Shown here piece by piece: positions 1 to 8,411 of a DNA stretch of 26,074 bases; the stretch's first letter is position 1; each line of letters starts with the position of its first letter. This stretch comes from Bacteroidia bacterium (GTDB lineage: Bacteria; Bacteroidota; Bacteroidia; Bacteroidales; Azobacteroidaceae). The notes under the pieces were generated by a model. That model saw nothing but the letters and a program-made list of their open reading frames with translations. It was not told where the DNA came from and made no database searches. The stretch spans positions 1 through 26,074 of the forward strand of contig BNTW01000039.1 of assembly GCA_025996895.1 (NCBI GenBank), written 5' to 3'. The translations under genes and the position numbers were made by a program.

Positions 1-1
1 G

Positions 2-166
2 AAAATTCTCTATGGAAAGTATTATGAAACGCCTCTTATATTTCACGAGGCTATCCGCGAGTTTTTTGATACGGTCTGCATAAAATATGAATCGGAATTG
101 AAAAATTTATTGACTCTGAAGTTCCAATTTTTTGATAATTTCAATGCACAAAAGCTTGCCGCGTAA
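2..166 (+). CDS. IS630-like transposase, C-terminal end (cut by window edge)
   Basis: An open frame enters from the left edge and stops with TAA at 164-166, giving 54 residues. The peptide contains YGKYYETPLIFHEAIREFFD and ends in FDNFNAQKLAA. This resembles the tail of DDE transposases of the IS630 type, where a short basic and aromatic stretch is followed by a helix with a phenylalanine pair. The catalytic DDE core would lie outside the window, so the family call is by resemblance only. The downstream TPR gene is in the same frame just after this stop, which suggests that the element ends about here and may have removed the start of that gene. Confidence 0.5.
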   Translation, partial: KILYGKYYETPLIFHEAIREFFDTVCIKYESELKNLLTLKFQFFDNFNAQKLAA

Positions 167-196
167 AGTATAATAGCTGGTGCTGTCTGTTTTTAT

Positions 197-1066
197 GTGA
201 AGAAAACCGACAATTCATTGACTTACGCGATTGCTGGTTTGAAATGCGAACGGTCGGGATCTGTTGAAGAAGCTATTCATCTGTATGAAGAAGCTATTCA
301 TCTGAATCCTTTTGACGCTCTGTTTCAACACAACCTGGGGCGATTATATTTTATGAATAATCAGCCGGATTCGGCTTTGATTTATCTTTCGCAAGCGATA
401 GAAACAGATCCAAATACTGCTATATATCATATTAGCAAGGGTTTAATTATCGAATCACAACATTCGGATGAAGCATTTGAAGCGTATAAACAAGCAGTAT
501 TATTATCACCGGACATAATCGATTCCCAATTTTTCAAAGATTTGAAAAAACGAAATCCGGTAAAAACAGAAGAATTATTGAAAAATGCGTCAAATGAACT
601 GTTGCAGATACTTTCTTTCCAATACAGTTCCATTATTGAGGCAAAAAGTGGAAAAATTTTGTTGGCATTGGGCGAAACCGAACGTGCCTACGAAACATTC
701 CGGCATGTTACACAAATTCATCCGAATTTGAATCGCCCCTGGTATTATATGGGATTTATCGAACAGGAAAAAAAATCTTTTGAGGTTATGCAAGAGTTGT
801 ACAAAAAGTCTCTTTTCTTATCTCCTTTCGATTATTTACCGCTATATACCTTTGCTGCCTATTATGAAGAAACCGGCAATAAGTCAAAGTCGGATTCATA
901 TTATAAGGCTGCGGAAAAAGCATGGAAAAATAAACGTTCCGTCCATTCTTCACGATGTAAGCGTATGTATTTTACGGATACGGAAAAGGACGATGTTATA
1001 CCTAAAGGACTATTGGACTATATCAGTCCTGTTTTTCAAACAAATAAATTAATCAAAGATGAATAA
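197..1066 (+). CDS. Tetratricopeptide repeat protein, possibly 5'-truncated
   Basis: The 289-residue protein is made of TPR helices. A first unit covers about residues 8-40 (GSVEEAIHLYEEAIHLNPFD), a second about 41-75, and weaker units lie at 76-110 and 150-240. There is no signal peptide or membrane segment. The only plausible start is GTG at 197, because the same frame runs back to the transposase stop at 164 with no ATG. A protein that begins directly in a TPR beside an insertion sequence may be the 3' part of a longer gene. From memory, similar TPR tails occur behind O-antigen-ligase-like membrane domains in Bacteroidota, but this cannot be shown here. The stop overlaps the start of the next gene by 8 bp, so the two are probably co-transcribed. 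Confidence 0.7.
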   Translation: MKKTDNSLTYAIAGLKCERSGSVEEAIHLYEEAIHLNPFDALFQHNLGRLYFMNNQPDSALIYLSQAIETDPNTAIYHISKGLIIESQHSDEAFEAYKQAVLLSPDIIDSQFFKDLKKRNPVKTEELLKNASNELLQILSFQYSSIIEAKSGKILLALGETERAYETFRHVTQIHPNLNRPWYYMGFIEQEKKSFEVMQELYKKSLFLSPFDYLPLYTFAAYYEETGNKSKSDSYYKAAEKAWKNKRSVHSSRCKRMYFTDTEKDDVIPKGLLDYISPVFQTNKLIKDE

Positions 1067-3014
1067 AGTATTTATAAAAACAGTATTATTCGGCATTGTT
1101 CTGCTGTCCTTTTGTTCATGCAAACAGAAAAACGATTTGGAGAAAGCTTTATCATTTGCCGGTAAGAATCGTTCTGAATTGGAGAAGGTTTTGGCTTATT
1201 ATAAATCACCGGAAGACAGTCTCAAACTTAAAGCCGCTCAGTTTTTAATCTGTAACATGCCTCATTATTATTCATACTCAGGAGAAGCATTGGATTCGTT
1301 TCGTTTAGCAGTGAAAGAATTTGGCATGAGACATGAATATCCGGTCATAGACGAACATGTCAGAATAGTTCCCCACGTAAGTTTTGAAGATAAATATGGT
1401 GATCCTCCATATTTGAATTTTCGTAAAGTTTATGATGCACATATTATAACATCTGGATTTTTAATTGAAAATATTGAACTTGCATTTCAGACTTGGGCAG
1501 AAAAGTCTTGGGGGAAAACAGTCTCTTTTCCCGAATTTTGTGAAGAAATACTTCCTTACCGGATAGGAAATGAACCTTTGGAAAATTGGAGAAAAGAATA
1601 TTATAATGTATTTCAGCCTGTATTAGATTCGTTAAAAGTGACAGACCCAATAGATGCGGGGATAGCTTTATATAATAAAATCATGAATCAACGATGGATT
1701 TTTGATAATCATATAATAAGTCCTCATGTTGGCGGATTTAGTTTGCTTCAATGTCGTGTCGGAAGTTGTGAATCGCTGGCATATTATGCCACATATATTT
1801 TCCGTTCCACAGGTATTCCTTCCGGAATTGATTGTATCTTGCAAAATCCGGATATGCTTTATAAACAGCACTTTTGGAACTATATGAAAGATACGTCAGG
1901 GAGAACAATCCCTTTCGAATTATATTTAACTGCCCCAGCATACGAGTCAAATCCTATTAATAGAAAGAAAGGGAAAGTATATCGTATCTGTTTCAGTGAG
2001 CAGCCATTATCTATTTCCAATAAATATAAACATGAAAAAACACCTTCTTTACTTGACAATAAATATATAATTGATGCTTCTTCGTCTTATTTTGAAGGAT
2101 CTACGGTAGAAATATCAATTGATAATCTAAAAAGGAATGTTTTATATCTGGGAGTATTTAATAATAAAACGTGGATTCCGATAGCATGTAGCCATATAGA
2201 AAACGATAAGGCAGTTTTTAAGTATGTAGAATCGGGCATTGTTTATCAGCCTCTTTTTTATCGCCGGGGGAAATTTATTCCGGTATCTGTTCCATTAATT
2301 ACAACGAAAACCGGAGGATTCTATTGCCTGACGCCGGATATGAAAAATTTGCAACAAATGAAATTGTACCGGAAATATACAATGCCTATATGGATTGAAG
2401 AATTAAAACATCGTTCTATTGGCGGGTTATTTCAGGGTGCTAATAATGAGGATTTCAGCGATGCGATAACATTATATACGACTAATGAAGAATTAAATAT
2501 GTATAATCATCGTGTATTTATAGATAATCCGCAAAAGTTCAAATATTTAAGATATTATTCCGCACCGGACAGTCATTGCAATATGGCAGAAGTTCAATTT
2601 ATTTCGCAAGGAAAAGAATTGCAAGGCGAAATCATCGGAACCGACGGTTCGTCCGATAATTCTATGGCTAAATCCAAATATGCGTTGTTTGATAACGAGC
2701 CACTAACTTATTTTGATTCTTTTTTACCTGATTGGGCATGGTCTGGTTTAGAATTAGAAGAGCCGGAAGTAATAACCGAAATCAAGTATCAGTTTCGGAC
2801 AGACGATAATAATATTCGAGAAGGAGATGTATATGAATTATTCTATTTTTCCGAAAATGGAAAAGTTTCTTTAGGAAAAAGAACAGGTGATGAAAGTAAT
2901 GTGTTGCAATATGATAATGTTCCCTCCAACGCATTATATCTATTGCACAACGAAACAAGAGGTAGAGAAGAACGAGTATTCATTTATGAAAATGGACAGC
3001 AAATATGGTGGTGA
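1059..3014 (+). CDS. Lipoprotein with transglutaminase-like domain and discoidin-like C-terminus
   Basis: The 651-residue protein starts with a lipoprotein signal peptide: charged MNK, a hydrophobic stretch, then the lipobox SFCSC with Cys21 as the lipid anchor. A transglutaminase/papain-fold core is suggested by QCRVGSCESLAYYATYIFRS, with candidate nucleophile Cys237, then His271 (QHFWNYMKD) and Asp278. That is the Cys-His-Asp order and spacing expected of the fold. The last ~150 residues (LFDNEPLTYFDS ... WSGLELEEP ... YELFYF) resemble an F5/8 type C (discoidin) beta-sandwich, which often binds carbohydrate. It probably sits on the outer membrane and cleaves or cross-links peptide or glycan substrates, but the substrate is unknown. 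It overlaps the TPR gene by 8 bp and ends 20 bp from the convergent operon. Confidence 0.75.
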   Translation: MNKVFIKTVLFGIVLLSFCSCKQKNDLEKALSFAGKNRSELEKVLAYYKSPEDSLKLKAAQFLICNMPHYYSYSGEALDSFRLAVKEFGMRHEYPVIDEHVRIVPHVSFEDKYGDPPYLNFRKVYDAHIITSGFLIENIELAFQTWAEKSWGKTVSFPEFCEEILPYRIGNEPLENWRKEYYNVFQPVLDSLKVTDPIDAGIALYNKIMNQRWIFDNHIISPHVGGFSLLQCRVGSCESLAYYATYIFRSTGIPSGIDCILQNPDMLYKQHFWNYMKDTSGRTIPFELYLTAPAYESNPINRKKGKVYRICFSEQPLSISNKYKHEKTPSLLDNKYIIDASSSYFEGSTVEISIDNLKRNVLYLGVFNNKTWIPIACSHIENDKAVFKYVESGIVYQPLFYRRGKFIPVSVPLITTKTGGFYCLTPDMKNLQQMKLYRKYTMPIWIEELKHRSIGGLFQGANNEDFSDAITLYTTNEELNMYNHRVFIDNPQKFKYLRYYSAPDSHCNMAEVQFISQGKELQGEIIGTDGSSDNSMAKSKYALFDNEPLTYFDSFLPDWAWSGLELEEPEVITEIKYQFRTDDNNIREGDVYELFYFSENGKVSLGKRTGDESNVLQYDNVPSNALYLLHNETRGREERVFIYENGQQIWW

Positions 3015-3034
3015 ACGAGCCGGTTAGAACTTTT

Positions 3035-3742
3035 TTATTTTTTTGTATTTGCAATCAGTTTTTCCAAAAATCGAATTTGGTCTGCAAAGTAACGATTTTT
3101 TTCCGGATAAAGCAAACTTAATTTCCGGATAATTTCCAGCGACCGCTCATATTTCTTCTGTTTCAGGTAGATTTTGGCCAGCGTTTCCGAAAAAAGCATT
3201 TCCTTTTCCGGCTGAATTTCAGCCAAAGGCGTTGCTGTTTCGTTTTCTTCCGGCTCTTTGAGCTTAATCCGTATCGGCTCTTTTTCGTCTTCTTCCAAAA
3301 ACTTGTCAATCGCCTGCTGATGCTTGAGGGGCATAATTTCCGTTTCCGAAAATTCAGACGTTTCGGTAGAAAGATAGGAAACATAATCGATGGCAAATTT
3401 CGGCTCTTCCGGCTCTTTCTCTGCCAAAAAGAAATCGATTAAATCGAAAGCGGACGCGCCGGCCTGTTCTTCTTCCTCTTCCAACGCGGCTATCATTTCC
3501 GGCGGAAAATCGCCGGACTCCACGAGATAAAATAATTTTTTCCGGTCGCCGGTGTAACAAGCCGATTTTCGCAGTTCGGCATTGAAGCGCGTATCTTTGT
3601 TCGCTTGTAGATTTAAAGTATAAAGCAGTTGCGCAGCCGGAAAATACGGATATTCTTCGAGCAGATTTTTCAACTCCGATAATGTTTCTTCGCTGTAAGC
3701 CGTTTCGCCTTTCATTAACCGTATTAACTTTTCCGCCTGCAT
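3035..3742 (-). CDS. Conserved Bacteroidota TPR-containing protein, last gene of the thrA-lptE operon
   Basis: The protein has 235 residues when started at the ATG at 3742. A TTG at 3760 would add six residues and overlap the lptE stop; ATG is preferred. The N-terminal helices (QAEKLIRLMKGETAYSEETL, YFPAAQLLYTLNL) resemble degenerate TPRs. The middle is very acidic (EEEEEQAG, EDEKEP). One clear TPR is at the end (FSETLAKIYLKQKKYERSLE). There is no signal peptide, so it is probably cytoplasmic. From memory this family sits just downstream of lptE and before secG in other Bacteroidales. Here no secG follows: the operon stops 20 bp from the convergent lipoprotein gene, which may mark a rearrangement breakpoint. 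The function is unknown. Confidence 0.75.
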   Translation of the reverse strand: MQAEKLIRLMKGETAYSEETLSELKNLLEEYPYFPAAQLLYTLNLQANKDTRFNAELRKSACYTGDRKKLFYLVESGDFPPEMIAALEEEEEQAGASAFDLIDFFLAEKEPEEPKFAIDYVSYLSTETSEFSETEIMPLKHQQAIDKFLEEDEKEPIRIKLKEPEENETATPLAEIQPEKEMLFSETLAKIYLKQKKYERSLEIIRKLSLLYPEKNRYFADQIRFLEKLIANTKK

Positions 3743-3753
3743 ATACTTTGTTT

Positions 3754-4296
3754 TTACCAATTGGCCACCGTTGCGTTGTAAATCATATCAATCAGTTGGG
3801 TGACAATTTCCCGCACCAATTGGTCTTGTACGGCGTCTATCCCCAAATCGCTCTGAAATTCGCCGTGCGCCGAAAATGTTTGATCAACATCGCTGTTCTG
3901 TTCTTTTGTGTTCGTATATTTCACATGCACGGTAATCGTGAGGCGCGTCATCGAAGCATAAGCGTCTTCCTTCACCGCCATATTTTGAAAGTTATAGCCG
4001 GTGATTTCGCCTTCAATCTGAATATCGCCGTTGTTATCGACCGAACGCAAGCGCGTTTGCTCAATGTAGCGGTCGCGCAACGCCTGATCAAATATTTGCC
4101 CCACCGGCGAACTCCCGACCGCCGCACGCACCGGAAAATCGCGAATGGTAATCGTTTTAACCATATCATAATTCAGCGAGCCACCTTCCAACTTATAGGA
4201 AAATGAGCAGGCCGAAAAAAACAAAATCAGCAAAAATCCTGTCATTGCGGGCTTGACCCGCAATCTCCTCATAGAGGTTAAATTATTCCAAGTCAT
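3754..4296 (-). CDS. lptE: LptE-family lipoprotein (LPS assembly)
   Basis: The 180-residue protein has a lipobox FFSAC with Cys30 as the anchor, followed by FSYKLEGGSLNYDMVKTITI, typical of the LptE-like family of Bacteroidota. The family pairs with the outer-membrane LPS translocon LptD. The fold is a small alpha/beta domain: RDFPVRAAVGSSPVGQIFDQ, then helix and strands to TVANW. The start is uncertain. ATG at 4296 overlaps the upstream stop by 14 bp, and in-frame ATGs also lie at 4272 and 4245. Residues 9-18 (MRRLRVKPAM) are encoded by a GC-rich palindrome and supply the positive charges of the signal peptide. Starting at 4245 would leave an uncharged leader of about 12 residues before the Cys, so 4296 or 4272 is more likely. 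Confidence 0.8.
   Translation of the reverse strand: MTWNNLTSMRRLRVKPAMTGFLLILFFSACSFSYKLEGGSLNYDMVKTITIRDFPVRAAVGSSPVGQIFDQALRDRYIEQTRLRSVDNNGDIQIEGEITGYNFQNMAVKEDAYASMTRLTITVHVKYTNTKEQNSDVDQTFSAHGEFQSDLGIDAVQDQLVREIVTQLIDMIYNATVANW
4244..4264. repeat. REP-like GC-rich palindrome inside the lptE signal-peptide coding region
   Basis: Two 8-base arms, ATTGCGGG and CCCGCAAT, pair perfectly around a 5-base loop (CTTGA). The palindrome sits inside the 5' end of lptE and encodes part of the leader sequence LRVKPAM. It has the look of a dispersed palindromic element of the REP type. No second copy was seen in this window. As RNA it would form a stable hairpin close to the start codon. Confidence 0.65.
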
Positions 4297-5491
4297 ATTC
4301 TTTGATTTTGCGGTACAATGTTCGTTCCGAGATTTTTAAGTCTTGCGCAGCATTGCGGCGTCGTCCTTTGTGCCGTTCCAACGCCTTGATAATCATGCTT
4401 TTTTCCACTTCTTCGAGCGACATTGCCGTTTCCGGCTCTTTTTCTTCCGCCACTTCGGCATATTGCGGCTCGCTGTCTTCCACCACCGGCGTATATTTAT
4501 TTACAATCGGATAAGGCGTAAGCGGAGCCGTTTCCGGTATCGGGTGAATCGCTGGATTGACCGCACCCGGCACGATTTTCTTCAACTCGTTGATGTCACG
4601 CCGCATATCGAACAAAATCTGGTACAAAATTTCGCGCTCGTTCGCAAATGATTTTCCGTCGGTATCGAAACCGCCAATCAATGCGGGCAATTGTTCTATA
4701 TCGGGTTCCGAAAGATAGGTTTTCAGGCGTTCGGCGGTGATTTCCCGTTCCTTTTCAAAAATTGATAAGCGTTCGGTGATGTTTTTCAACTCGCGAATAT
4801 TGCCCGGCCAGCGATAAGTGATCAATATTTTTTTTGCCTCGTCCGTCAAATGCACTACCGGCATACGATATCTGTCGGCAAAATCGCCGGCAAATTTTCT
4901 AAATAATAAATAAATATCCTCTTTCCGGTCGCGCAAGGGAGGTATTGTAATCGGCACGGTATTCAAACGATAATACAAATCTTCTCGAAATTTGCTGTTA
5001 CGAATGGCTTTCAATAAATCAACGTTCGTTGCCGCTACAATGCGCACGTCCGTTTTCTGCACTTTCGACGAGCCGACTTTAATAAACTCGCCGTATTCCA
5101 GCACACGCAACAAACGCGCCTGCGTGGCTATCGGCAGTTCCCCCACTTCGTCTAAAAAAATGGTTCCCTTATCGGCCACTTCAAAATAGCCTTTTCGTTC
5201 GGCCAGCGCGCCGGTGAAAGAGCCTTTTTCGTGTCCAAATAATTCGGAATCTATCGTTCCTTCAGGAATTGCCCCACAATTCACCGCAATATACGACCCA
5301 TGCTTCCGGGCACTGTTTTGATGTATGATTTGCGGAAAAACCTCTTTTCCAACACCGCTTTCGCCGCTAATCAGCACCGTCAAATCGGTGGCAGCGATTA
5401 ACAACGCCTTTTCTATTTCGCGGTTGAGTAAAGGACTTACTCCGATAATGCCAAACCGCTGTTTTGTTTGTTGAATTCCTGTTATTGTCAT
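4283..5491 (-). CDS. Sigma-54-dependent transcriptional activator without receiver domain
   Basis: The 402-residue protein is an AAA+ bacterial enhancer-binding protein. Walker A is GESGVGKE (43-50), the sigma-54 contact loop is GSFTGA (90-95) in place of the usual GAFTGA, and Walker B is IFLDEV (111-116). It then has the sensor region FREDLYYRLN and the arginine-rich segment WPGNIRELKN. The C-terminus has a Fis-type helix-turn-helix (RRRNAAQDLKISERTLYRKI). There is no N-terminal receiver or sensing domain, since the AAA+ domain starts by about residue 15. A low-complexity linker rich in Pro and Glu lies at about 300-355. ATG at 5491 overlaps the thrA stop by one base (TAATG), so translation is probably coupled. 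The target promoters are unknown. Confidence 0.9.
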   Translation of the reverse strand: MTITGIQQTKQRFGIIGVSPLLNREIEKALLIAATDLTVLISGESGVGKEVFPQIIHQNSARKHGSYIAVNCGAIPEGTIDSELFGHEKGSFTGALAERKGYFEVADKGTIFLDEVGELPIATQARLLRVLEYGEFIKVGSSKVQKTDVRIVAATNVDLLKAIRNSKFREDLYYRLNTVPITIPPLRDRKEDIYLLFRKFAGDFADRYRMPVVHLTDEAKKILITYRWPGNIRELKNITERLSIFEKEREITAERLKTYLSEPDIEQLPALIGGFDTDGKSFANEREILYQILFDMRRDINELKKIVPGAVNPAIHPIPETAPLTPYPIVNKYTPVVEDSEPQYAEVAEEKEPETAMSLEEVEKSMIIKALERHKGRRRNAAQDLKISERTLYRKIKEYDLE

Positions 5492-7926
5492 TATCTGATA
5501 TTTGCAATACTAATAATATCGGAAAAGACACCGGCCGCCGTTACTTCCGCGCCCGCACCATATCCTTTGATAATCATGGGATATTCGTTGTATCTTTCCG
5601 TTGTAATCATAATGATATTGTTGCTCCCTTCCAATTCATAAAACGGGTGGCTTCTATCGACTTCCTGCAAGCCGACCGAACACTTTCCCCTGTCCATTTC
5701 CGCCACAAAGCGGTATTTTTTTCCTTCGGCTTCCAGCTTGCGTCGTTTTTCTTCAAAATCGGCGTCCATTGCCGGAATCACTTTCCAAAAATCGTCTAAC
5801 GAGCCTTTAAAATATTGATCGGGAACAAATAAATTCCGCACGACATCTTCCTGATTGACTGCGTAACCGGCTTCACGCGAGAGGATTACCAATTTTCGGA
5901 TTACGTCCGTTCCGCTCAAATCAATACGCGGGTCAGGCTCGGAAAAACGCGCTTCTTTCGCCATTTCAATCGCCCGGCTCAATGGAATTTCCTTACTGAT
6001 CGTATTAAAAATAAAGTTCAGTGTTCCCGATAAAACGGCTTGCAATTTCAAAATCTTGTCACCGCTGTTGGTCAGGGCGTTCATCGTGTTGATAATTGGC
6101 AAGCCTGCGCCCACATTCGTTTCAAAAAGATATTTCACGCCGGTTTTGCGGGCGGTTTCTTTCAGCCAATGATAATTGTTGAAAGGACCGGACGCTGCGA
6201 TTTTGTTTGCCGCGACCACCGAAATATTGTGTGACAAAAAATCTTCGTACAAAGCGGCAATCTCCGGACTTGCCGTGCAATCCACAAAAACCGAATTGAA
6301 AATATTCATTTTCAAAATTTCATCCCGAAGCAATGCAGGCGTCGTTTGCTGTCCGTTGTTTCGCAATTCGTTCGGATAATTATCCAAATCAATACCTTTA
6401 CGGTCTAAAATCATGTTATTGACATCGGCAATCCCCACTATCTTCAGTTTCAGGCCGTTTTGTTCGATCAATGTTTTTTGTTGCCGGCGGATTTGTTCCA
6501 ACAGATGGCCGCCGACCGTTCCGATACCCGCCAGAAAAAGGTTGAGTACCTGATATTCCGACAGGAAAAACGAGTCGTGAATGGAGTTCAACGCCTTGCG
6601 CAAATATTGACTTTGAATGACAAACGAAATATTTGTTTCGCTCGCGCCCTGCGCACAAGCAATCACGCTGATGCCGCTTCGTCCCAATGTGCCGAACAGT
6701 TTGCCGGCAATGCCTGGCGTACGTTTCATGTTTTCGCCCACAACAGCCACCGTCGCGAGGCCTTTTTCCGCTTTGATGTCGTTGATTTCGCCCTGCGTTA
6801 GTTCCAAAGCAAATTCTTTCCGCAATACTTTCACGGCCAAATCGGCGTCTGCATCGCGTACCGCAAACGAAGTCGTGTTTTCAGACGAAGCCTGCGAAAC
6901 CATAAAAACGCTGATTCCTACTTCGGACAACGCCTTGAAAATTCGATAATTCACGCCAATCACGCCTACCATTCCCATGCCTTGCACAGTGATTAGGCTC
7001 GTGTCGCTAATCGACGAAATCCCTTTGATAGACTTGCCGTTAGCGTTTTTTTCTTTGGTGATATACGTTCCTTTCGCTTCGGGATTGAACGTGTTTTTTA
7101 TCAAAATCGGAATATTCGTGTGATACGCGGGAAAAATCGTCGGCGGATAAATCACTTTCGCACCGAAATTGCTCAACTCCATAGCTTCGGTATAGCTCAT
7201 CTCCTCAATCACGTATGCCGTGCTGATGATACGCGGGTCGGCAGTCATAAATCCATCAACGTCCGTCCAAATTTCCAAAATCGACGCTTTCAACGCAGCC
7301 GCCAAAATCGACGCCGTATAATCCGATCCGCCTCTGCCCAAATTGGTTATGTCGTTGGTCGTTTTATGAGTAGCTATAAAACCGGGAACAACCGTGATTT
7401 TCGGTAACTGTACAAACGTTTCCTTAATCAGGCGGTTGGTCAGTTCAAAATCAACAATATGCTTTTTAAACTGTTTTTCCGTTTTGATAAAATCCCGGGC
7501 ATCCAATAGCTGTGCATTCGTCAGGAAATGAGAAATGATTAACGAACTCAAGCGTTCGCCATAACTCACAATCATATCCGACGTTTTTTGCGACAAATCT
7601 TTCACCAGAAAAACGCCCCGAAGAATATTGCCCAGCTCGTCCAATAAACAAGTTAGTTGCTTTAATAGTTCGTTGCGGGCTTCCGGCACGGTAATCAAGT
7701 TTTCCACCATTTCGATGTGGCGTGTCGTTAACTGATTATATTCTTTTTCGTAAGTATAATCGCCCTGCATCGCCAATTTCGACATGTTTAACAACTGGTC
7801 GGTTACTCCTCCCATAGCCGAAACAACCACCACGACCGGTTCATTCACCGCTTCGACAATCTTCTTTACCTCTAAAACACTTTTGACGGAGTCTACAGAC
7901 GACCCGCCGAATTTCATTACTTTCAT
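5491..7926 (-). CDS. thrA: Bifunctional aspartokinase / homoserine dehydrogenase
   Basis: The 811-residue fusion catalyses the first and third steps from aspartate to threonine and methionine. The kinase half begins with KFGGSSV (5-11) and contains GRGGSDYTA (198-206). Two ACT regulatory domains follow at about 305-450 (TVQGMGMVGVIGV and VAVVGENMKRTPGIAGKL), where end products usually inhibit. The homoserine dehydrogenase half starts at about 462 with the nucleotide-binding motif GIGTVG (467-472). It continues with AANKIA (572-577), LSGTLNFIFN (632-641) and the catalytic region DLSGTDVIRKLVIL. The length matches the E. coli ThrA type (about 820). It lies 6 bp after the DUF3467 gene and is coupled to the sigma-54 activator. 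No leader-peptide attenuator fits in the 6-bp gap, so control would act at the DUF3467 promoter or by ACT feedback. Confidence 0.97.
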   Translation of the reverse strand: MKVMKFGGSSVDSVKSVLEVKKIVEAVNEPVVVVVSAMGGVTDQLLNMSKLAMQGDYTYEKEYNQLTTRHIEMVENLITVPEARNELLKQLTCLLDELGNILRGVFLVKDLSQKTSDMIVSYGERLSSLIISHFLTNAQLLDARDFIKTEKQFKKHIVDFELTNRLIKETFVQLPKITVVPGFIATHKTTNDITNLGRGGSDYTASILAAALKASILEIWTDVDGFMTADPRIISTAYVIEEMSYTEAMELSNFGAKVIYPPTIFPAYHTNIPILIKNTFNPEAKGTYITKEKNANGKSIKGISSISDTSLITVQGMGMVGVIGVNYRIFKALSEVGISVFMVSQASSENTTSFAVRDADADLAVKVLRKEFALELTQGEINDIKAEKGLATVAVVGENMKRTPGIAGKLFGTLGRSGISVIACAQGASETNISFVIQSQYLRKALNSIHDSFFLSEYQVLNLFLAGIGTVGGHLLEQIRRQQKTLIEQNGLKLKIVGIADVNNMILDRKGIDLDNYPNELRNNGQQTTPALLRDEILKMNIFNSVFVDCTASPEIAALYEDFLSHNISVVAANKIAASGPFNNYHWLKETARKTGVKYLFETNVGAGLPIINTMNALTNSGDKILKLQAVLSGTLNFIFNTISKEIPLSRAIEMAKEARFSEPDPRIDLSGTDVIRKLVILSREAGYAVNQEDVVRNLFVPDQYFKGSLDDFWKVIPAMDADFEEKRRKLEAEGKKYRFVAEMDRGKCSVGLQEVDRSHPFYELEGSNNIIMITTERYNEYPMIIKGYGAGAEVTAAGVFSDIISIANIR

Positions 7927-7932
7927 TTCTTT

Positions 7933-8238
7933 TTATGCTTCACCTATAGGCCCGATAATAGGCGAGTTAAATCCGCTCTGCGGTAATTTGATTTCTCCGT
8001 TCTGTGATTCATACTTTTTGATGTTGTCTATCAAAGCTAACATCAGCCGTTTCGCATGCTCGGGTGTCAGGATAATGCGCGACTGCACTTTGGCTTTCGG
8101 CACGCCCGGCATTAGCCGAACAAAATCCACGACAAACTCGGAAGACGAATGAGCAATCACAGCCAAATTGGAATAAATCCCCTGGGCTACTTCTTCCGTT
8201 AATTCAATTTCAATATTGTTTTGCGGTTGTTTTTCCAT
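7933..8238 (-). CDS. DUF3467 family protein
   Basis: The 101-residue soluble protein has the pattern of DUF3467: ELTEEVAQGIYSNLAVIAHS, then SEFVVDFVRLMPG and SRIILTPEHAKRLMLAL. It has no signal peptide. The function is unknown; the family is small and widespread in Bacteroidota and a few other phyla. It is the first gene of the operon with thrA, behind a divergent promoter facing rplU. The start ATG at 8238 lies about 40 bases after the -7 box. Confidence 0.85.
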   Translation of the reverse strand: MEKQPQNNIEIELTEEVAQGIYSNLAVIAHSSSEFVVDFVRLMPGVPKAKVQSRIILTPEHAKRLMLALIDNIKKYESQNGEIKLPQSGFNSPIIGPIGEA

Positions 8239-8278
8239 TGCTTAAAAATTTTCTGACAAATTGACTTATTTTGAGCGA

Positions 8279-8286
8279 CAAAATTA
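8279..8286 (-). promoter_or_regulatory. Promoter -7 box for the DUF3467-thrA operon
   Basis: Minus-strand TAATTTTG matches the Bacteroidota -7 consensus TAnnTTTG. The bases after it (TCGCTCAAAAT) nearly repeat those after the rplU -7 box in opposite orientation. A clear TTTG at -33 is not visible. Confidence 0.6.
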
Positions 8287-8309
8287 GTGATAAAAATTCA
8301 AAAAATGAT

Positions 8310-8345
8310 ACTTTCAGGAAATAATTAAGCATGCTACCTGAAAGT
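8310..8345. repeat. 9-bp inverted repeat between divergent promoters
   Basis: ACTTTCAGG (8310-8318) and CCTGAAAGT (8337-8345) are perfect reverse complements around an 18-base spacer. The repeat reaches the expected -33 region of the DUF3467 promoter and lies 34 bp upstream of the rplU -33 box. It could be an operator for both, or a hairpin. No regulator is identified. Confidence 0.5.
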
Positions 8346-8379
8346 CCGAAATCTTCCATAAAAAAATCTCTTCAAACTA

Positions 8380-8411
8380 TTTGTTTATTTCAAAACAAAG
8401 CAGTAATTTTG
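8380..8411 (+). promoter_or_regulatory. Promoter of rplU-rpmA
   Basis: The -33 box is TTTG (8380-8383), then a 20-base spacer, then the -7 box TAATTTTG (8404-8411). This is a near-perfect Bacteroidota primary sigma promoter. It leaves a leader of roughly 80 bases before rplU. The leader has short pairing possibilities (AAAAG with CTTTT around 8442-8460), but no known ribosomal-protein leader was recognised. Confidence 0.75.

Noticed and set aside
3682..4206. 174-residue plus-strand open frame opposite lptE and the TPR gene
   Set aside because: It overlaps two well-supported genes and shows no domain; it is a shadow of their codon bias.
7927..7932. Threonine attenuator or riboswitch in front of thrA
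   Set aside because: Only 6 bp separate thrA from the DUF3467 gene; there is no room for a leader.
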